Assembly (NCBI GenBank): GCA_037969115.1 | Contig: JBBKWQ010000040.1 | Location: forward strand, 1 to 7,991 | Source of the DNA: JBBKWQ01 sp037969115 | GTDB lineage: Bacteria; Actinomycetota; Acidimicrobiia; Acidimicrobiales; Ilumatobacteraceae | DNA: 7,991 nucleotides | Direction of reading: 5' to 3' | Part shown: piece after piece, positions 5,836-7,991 of the stretch | How positions within the stretch are numbered: the stretch's first letter is position 1 | How the letters are laid out: each line of letters opens with the position of its first letter | Program-made: the position numbers and the translations under genes | Notes under the pieces: generated by a model | What the model was told of the DNA's origin: nothing | Seen by the model: the letters and a program-made list of their open reading frames with translations, nothing else | Databases searched by the model: none

Positions 5836-5841
5836 ACTGTA
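5836..5841 (-). promoter_or_regulatory. Possible -10 box of the metX transcript
   Basis: TACAGT on the minus strand fits the actinobacterial TAnnnT -10 pattern. Transcription would start near 5829, about 11 nt before the first riboswitch stem, which is the expected geometry. No convincing -35 element is seen. Confidence 0.4.
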
Positions 5842-5865
5842 GCAGCGCTCCGGGTGACGTGCCGC

Positions 5866-6738
5866 TCAGGTTCTGTACCGCTCGTCGATCAGTTGGGCAT
5901 CGGGCAGACCCACGAGGTCGGTGAACTCGTCGAACGGGACGAGTCGGTCGAGCGAATCACGCAACGTTCCCTTCGTGCGCAGTTGGCGAAGTGCATCGCC
6001 CATCGCCTTCGTTGCCGACAGCAGCCCGCTCAAAGGCGACACCACCAGGTCGAAACCGAGTTCGGACAGCTCGACGGGGGTGAGCAACGGCGTCAGGCCG
6101 GTCTCGACCATGTTGGCCACGAGCGTGATGTCGGGGAGCGCCGCGGCGATCTCTTCGAACTCCCAGATGCTCCGCGGCGCTTTCACGAACAGCGCATCGA
6201 CGCCGGTGTCGCGAGCCATCTTCGAGCGTTCGATGGCCTCGTCGAGGCCGAACATCGCTCGTGCATCGGTGCGAGCAGTGACGTGGAGGTGGGTTCGACG
6301 GTCGCAGGCCGCCCGGAGTTTGGCGAGCCACTCCGCGCGTTCGACGACCTGTTTGCCCTCCATGTGGCCGCATCGCTTCGGCCACTGCTGATCCTCCAGG
6401 AACATGCCGGCAGCGCCCGCCTGCTCCCAGAGCTCGACGGTCCGGATGGTGTTCGCGGCGTTGCCGTAGCCGGTGTCTGCATCGACGATCACGTTCAGCT
6501 GCGGAGCGGCGGTGCAGACCCGGCGAGCGACATCGGCCATCTCGACCTGTGTGACGAGGCCGACGTCGGGAGCCCCGAGGAGTGCCGCCGCGACACAGTA
6601 TCCCGAGACGAAGACCGTGGAAAAGCCTGCGTCGGCAGCGATGAGGGCTGACCACGCATCCCACACGCCCGGCATGAGGACGGGCGTGCCCACTGCGAGG
6701 TCGGAACGAACCCGATCACCACCGGCAGGCTCGTGCAT
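5866..6738 (-). CDS. Isocitrate lyase/PEP mutase superfamily enzyme (methylisocitrate-lyase-like)
   Basis: A 290-residue cytoplasmic (beta/alpha)8-barrel enzyme of the PEP mutase/isocitrate lyase superfamily, which make or break C-C or P-C bonds next to a carboxylate with Mg2+. Visible are MPGVWDAWSALIAADAGF (22-39), the metal-binding DADTGYGN (86-93), EDQ (115-117), the mobile-loop motif KRCGH (121-125) with Cys123, ARTDAR (155-160) and NMVETG (209-214). The Cys-containing KxCGH loop marks the C-C lyases (isocitrate, 2-methylisocitrate and 2,3-dimethylmalate lyases), not PEP mutase or phosphonopyruvate hydrolase. Length matches methylisocitrate lyase, but no prpC/prpD partners are visible, so the substrate is open. 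The ATG at 6738 is used; a GTG at 6747, placed 7 nt after a TAGCGT -10-like box, could be a leaderless start. The frame continues far upstream but only as antisense of the next gene. metX follows 206 nt downstream with its own promoter. Confidence 0.88.
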   Translation of the reverse strand: MHEPAGGDRVRSDLAVGTPVLMPGVWDAWSALIAADAGFSTVFVSGYCVAAALLGAPDVGLVTQVEMADVARRVCTAAPQLNVIVDADTGYGNAANTIRTVELWEQAGAAGMFLEDQQWPKRCGHMEGKQVVERAEWLAKLRAACDRRTHLHVTARTDARAMFGLDEAIERSKMARDTGVDALFVKAPRSIWEFEEIAAALPDITLVANMVETGLTPLLTPVELSELGFDLVVSPLSGLLSATKAMGDALRQLRTKGTLRDSLDRLVPFDEFTDLVGLPDAQLIDERYRT

Positions 6739-6754
6739 CGGCGTCACGGTTGCG

Positions 6755-6760
6755 ACGCTA
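6755..6760 (-). promoter_or_regulatory. Possible -10 box of the ICL/PEP mutase-family gene
   Basis: TAGCGT on the minus strand, 7 nt before a GTG (6747) that is in frame with the annotated ATG. If used, transcription would begin at or near the GTG, giving a leaderless mRNA. No good -35 is seen. Inference only. Confidence 0.3.
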
Positions 6761-6792
6761 GTGCGGGCACTGCTGCGCAATGTGCCACCGGA

Positions 6793-6798
6793 TATCGT
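6793..6798 (+). promoter_or_regulatory. Possible -10 box giving a leaderless transcript
   Basis: TATCGT ends 6 nt before the ATG at 6805. A start site at the usual 7 nt after the box would be the A of the ATG, and no Shine-Dalgarno is present. Both facts fit leaderless expression, which is common in actinobacteria. The -35 region (CTGCTG, 6770-6775) is a poor match. Confidence 0.4.
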
Positions 6799-6804
6799 GT
6801 CCCG

Positions 6805-7991
6805 ATGCGCGTACTCGTGGTGGGATCTGGCGGCGTCGGCTCCGCGTTCGTGGCGATTGCATCGCACCGCAACGCCTATCACCACATCACCGCAGCCGAC
6901 ATCGATCTCGAACGAGCCCAACGCGCCGTCGAGACGGCCGTGGACGCGGGCAACGGCCGTGTCGATGCCGCAGCACTCGACGCGAGCGACGAGGACGCCG
7001 TCGCCGCCCTCGCCACGGCGATGCGAGCCGACGTGATCCTCAACGCGTGTGACCCACGATTCAATCCGTCGATCTTCCAAGGCGCGTTCAAGGCCGGCTG
7101 CCACTACGTCGACATGGCGATGCACATGTCCGAGCCGCATCCGACGGCACCGTACGAGAAGTGCGGACGACGTTTGGGCGACTCGCAGTTCGCGCAGCAC
7201 CCGGCGTGGAAGAACCGCGGCCTCATGGCGCTGGTGGGCATGGGGGTCGAGCCCGGTTTCTCCGACGTGGCGGCGCGCTACGCCGCGGATCACCTGTTCT
7301 CGAAGATCGATGAGATCGGTGTGCGCGACGGCGCCGACCTGGTGGTCGACGGCTACGACTTCGCGCCCACCTTCTCGATCTGGACCACCATCGAGGAGTG
7401 CCTCAACCCTCCGGTCATCTACGAACGTGAACGAGGGTGGTTCACCACTGAGCCGTTCTCCGAGCCGGAGATGTTCACGTTTCCGGAAGGCATCGGCCCA
7501 CTGCAGTGCGTGAACGTCGAACACGAGGAGGTCATCCTGATGCCTCGTTGGATCGACGTCGAGCGAGTCACGTTCAAGTACGGCCTCGGCGACGAGTTCA
7601 TCGATGTCCTCAAGACACTGCGGAAGCTGGAGCTCGCGTCGACGCGCCCGATCATGGTGAAGGGCGTCGAGGTGTCACCGCGCGACGTCGTTGCAGCGAC
7701 GCTTCCCGATCCGGCCGAGTTGGGCGATCGCATGCGCGGGCGCACCTGCGCGGGAACCTGGGTGAAGGGACTCGGTCTCGACGGGGAGCCACGCGAGGTC
7801 TACGTGTATCACGTGGTCGACAATGCGTGGTCGATGGAGGAGTTCGGCCATCAGGCCGTCGTATGGCAGACGGCGGTGATGCCGGCGGTCGCTATCGAGC
7901 TCATGGCAACCGGAGCTTGGAGTGGCGTCGGCATCGTCGGGCCCGAAGCACTTCCGTCCGAACCGTTCCTCGACCTCCTCGACCAGCACGG
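6805..7991 (+). CDS. Saccharopine dehydrogenase-like protein, 3' end outside window
   Basis: At least 395 residues are visible, and the frame is open to the last base. The N-terminus is a Rossmann fold: MRVLVVGSGGVGSAF (GxGGxG at 7-12), an acidic ADID (31-34) after beta-2 that suits NAD(H), and NACDPRFNPSIFQGAFKAGCHYVDMAM (about 80-106), the usual end of the dinucleotide-binding half in saccharopine dehydrogenases. GLMALVGMGVEPGFSDVAARYAADH (about 138-162) resembles the catalytic-domain entry in the saccharopine/carboxynorspermidine dehydrogenase family. Such enzymes make or split secondary-amine adducts between an amino acid or amine and an oxo acid. Lysine degradation, polyamine synthesis or opine-like chemistry are all possible. 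It diverges from the lyase gene with 66 nt between starts, so the two probably share a control region. The family call is good; the reaction is unassigned. Confidence 0.85.
   Translation, partial: MRVLVVGSGGVGSAFVAIASHRNAYHHITAADIDLERAQRAVETAVDAGNGRVDAAALDASDEDAVAALATAMRADVILNACDPRFNPSIFQGAFKAGCHYVDMAMHMSEPHPTAPYEKCGRRLGDSQFAQHPAWKNRGLMALVGMGVEPGFSDVAARYAADHLFSKIDEIGVRDGADLVVDGYDFAPTFSIWTTIEECLNPPVIYERERGWFTTEPFSEPEMFTFPEGIGPLQCVNVEHEEVILMPRWIDVERVTFKYGLGDEFIDVLKTLRKLELASTRPIMVKGVEVSPRDVVAATLPDPAELGDRMRGRTCAGTWVKGLGLDGEPREVYVYHVVDNAWSMEEFGHQAVVWQTAVMPAVAIELMATGAWSGVGIVGPEALPSEPFLDLLDQH

Noticed and set aside
6739..7524. Upstream in-frame extension of the lyase reading frame (up to 552 codons in total)
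   Set aside because: It runs antisense across the saccharopine-dehydrogenase-like gene, shows no superfamily sequence and is His/Arg/Val-rich, as expected of a high-GC shadow frame.
1..7991. Mobile element, phage, CRISPR or defence system
   Set aside because: No transposase, integrase, terminal repeats, direct-repeat array or defence-type domain could be found; codon use looks uniform across the window.

Overview
The window is about 8 kb of high-GC bacterial chromosome. It is gene-dense, with strong G/C preference at third codon positions, GTG starts, and at least one gene that may be transcribed without a leader. The gene content and a SAM riboswitch of the actinobacterial SAM-I/IV type suggest an actinobacterium, perhaps of the Acidimicrobiia/Ilumatobacter kind. 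That placement is inference from gene style, not from a marker gene. There is no sign of phage, insertion sequences or CRISPR.

Left part (1-2042, + strand): a catabolic run of three oxidoreductases. It holds the C-terminal end of a succinate-semialdehyde-dehydrogenase-like aldehyde dehydrogenase, an acetoin/polyol-type short-chain dehydrogenase (SDR), and a second SDR that closely matches KduD (2-deoxy-D-gluconate 3-dehydrogenase). The spacing (33 and 32 nt) points to one operon that oxidises a sugar acid or polyol and its aldehyde products. A 7-bp hairpin at 2147-2166 separates this run from a tRNA-Gly(GCC) gene on the opposite strand.

Middle part (2181-4504): on the - strand lie, in transcription order, a divergent Fpg/MutM-type DNA glycosylase, a single-pass membrane protein with a long acidic proline-rich tail, a 75-aa protein of unknown function, and the tRNA-Gly. 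A small membrane-anchored protein (4097-4504, +) diverges from the glycosylase gene and ends inside the 3' end of metX.

Right part (4490-7991): metX (homoserine O-acetyltransferase, - strand) has a structured leader of about 170 nt. This leader reads as a SAM riboswitch of the compact SAM-I/IV kind, followed by a possible Shine-Dalgarno-sequestering helix, so methionine synthesis is probably turned down when SAM is plentiful. Upstream of it lies an isocitrate lyase/PEP mutase superfamily gene (- strand). This gene diverges from a saccharopine-dehydrogenase-like gene (+) that runs off the end of the window.

The genes are mostly recognisable housekeeping or catabolic families. The parts most worth a second look are the metX leader and the unusual active-site and zinc-finger residues of the Fpg homologue.
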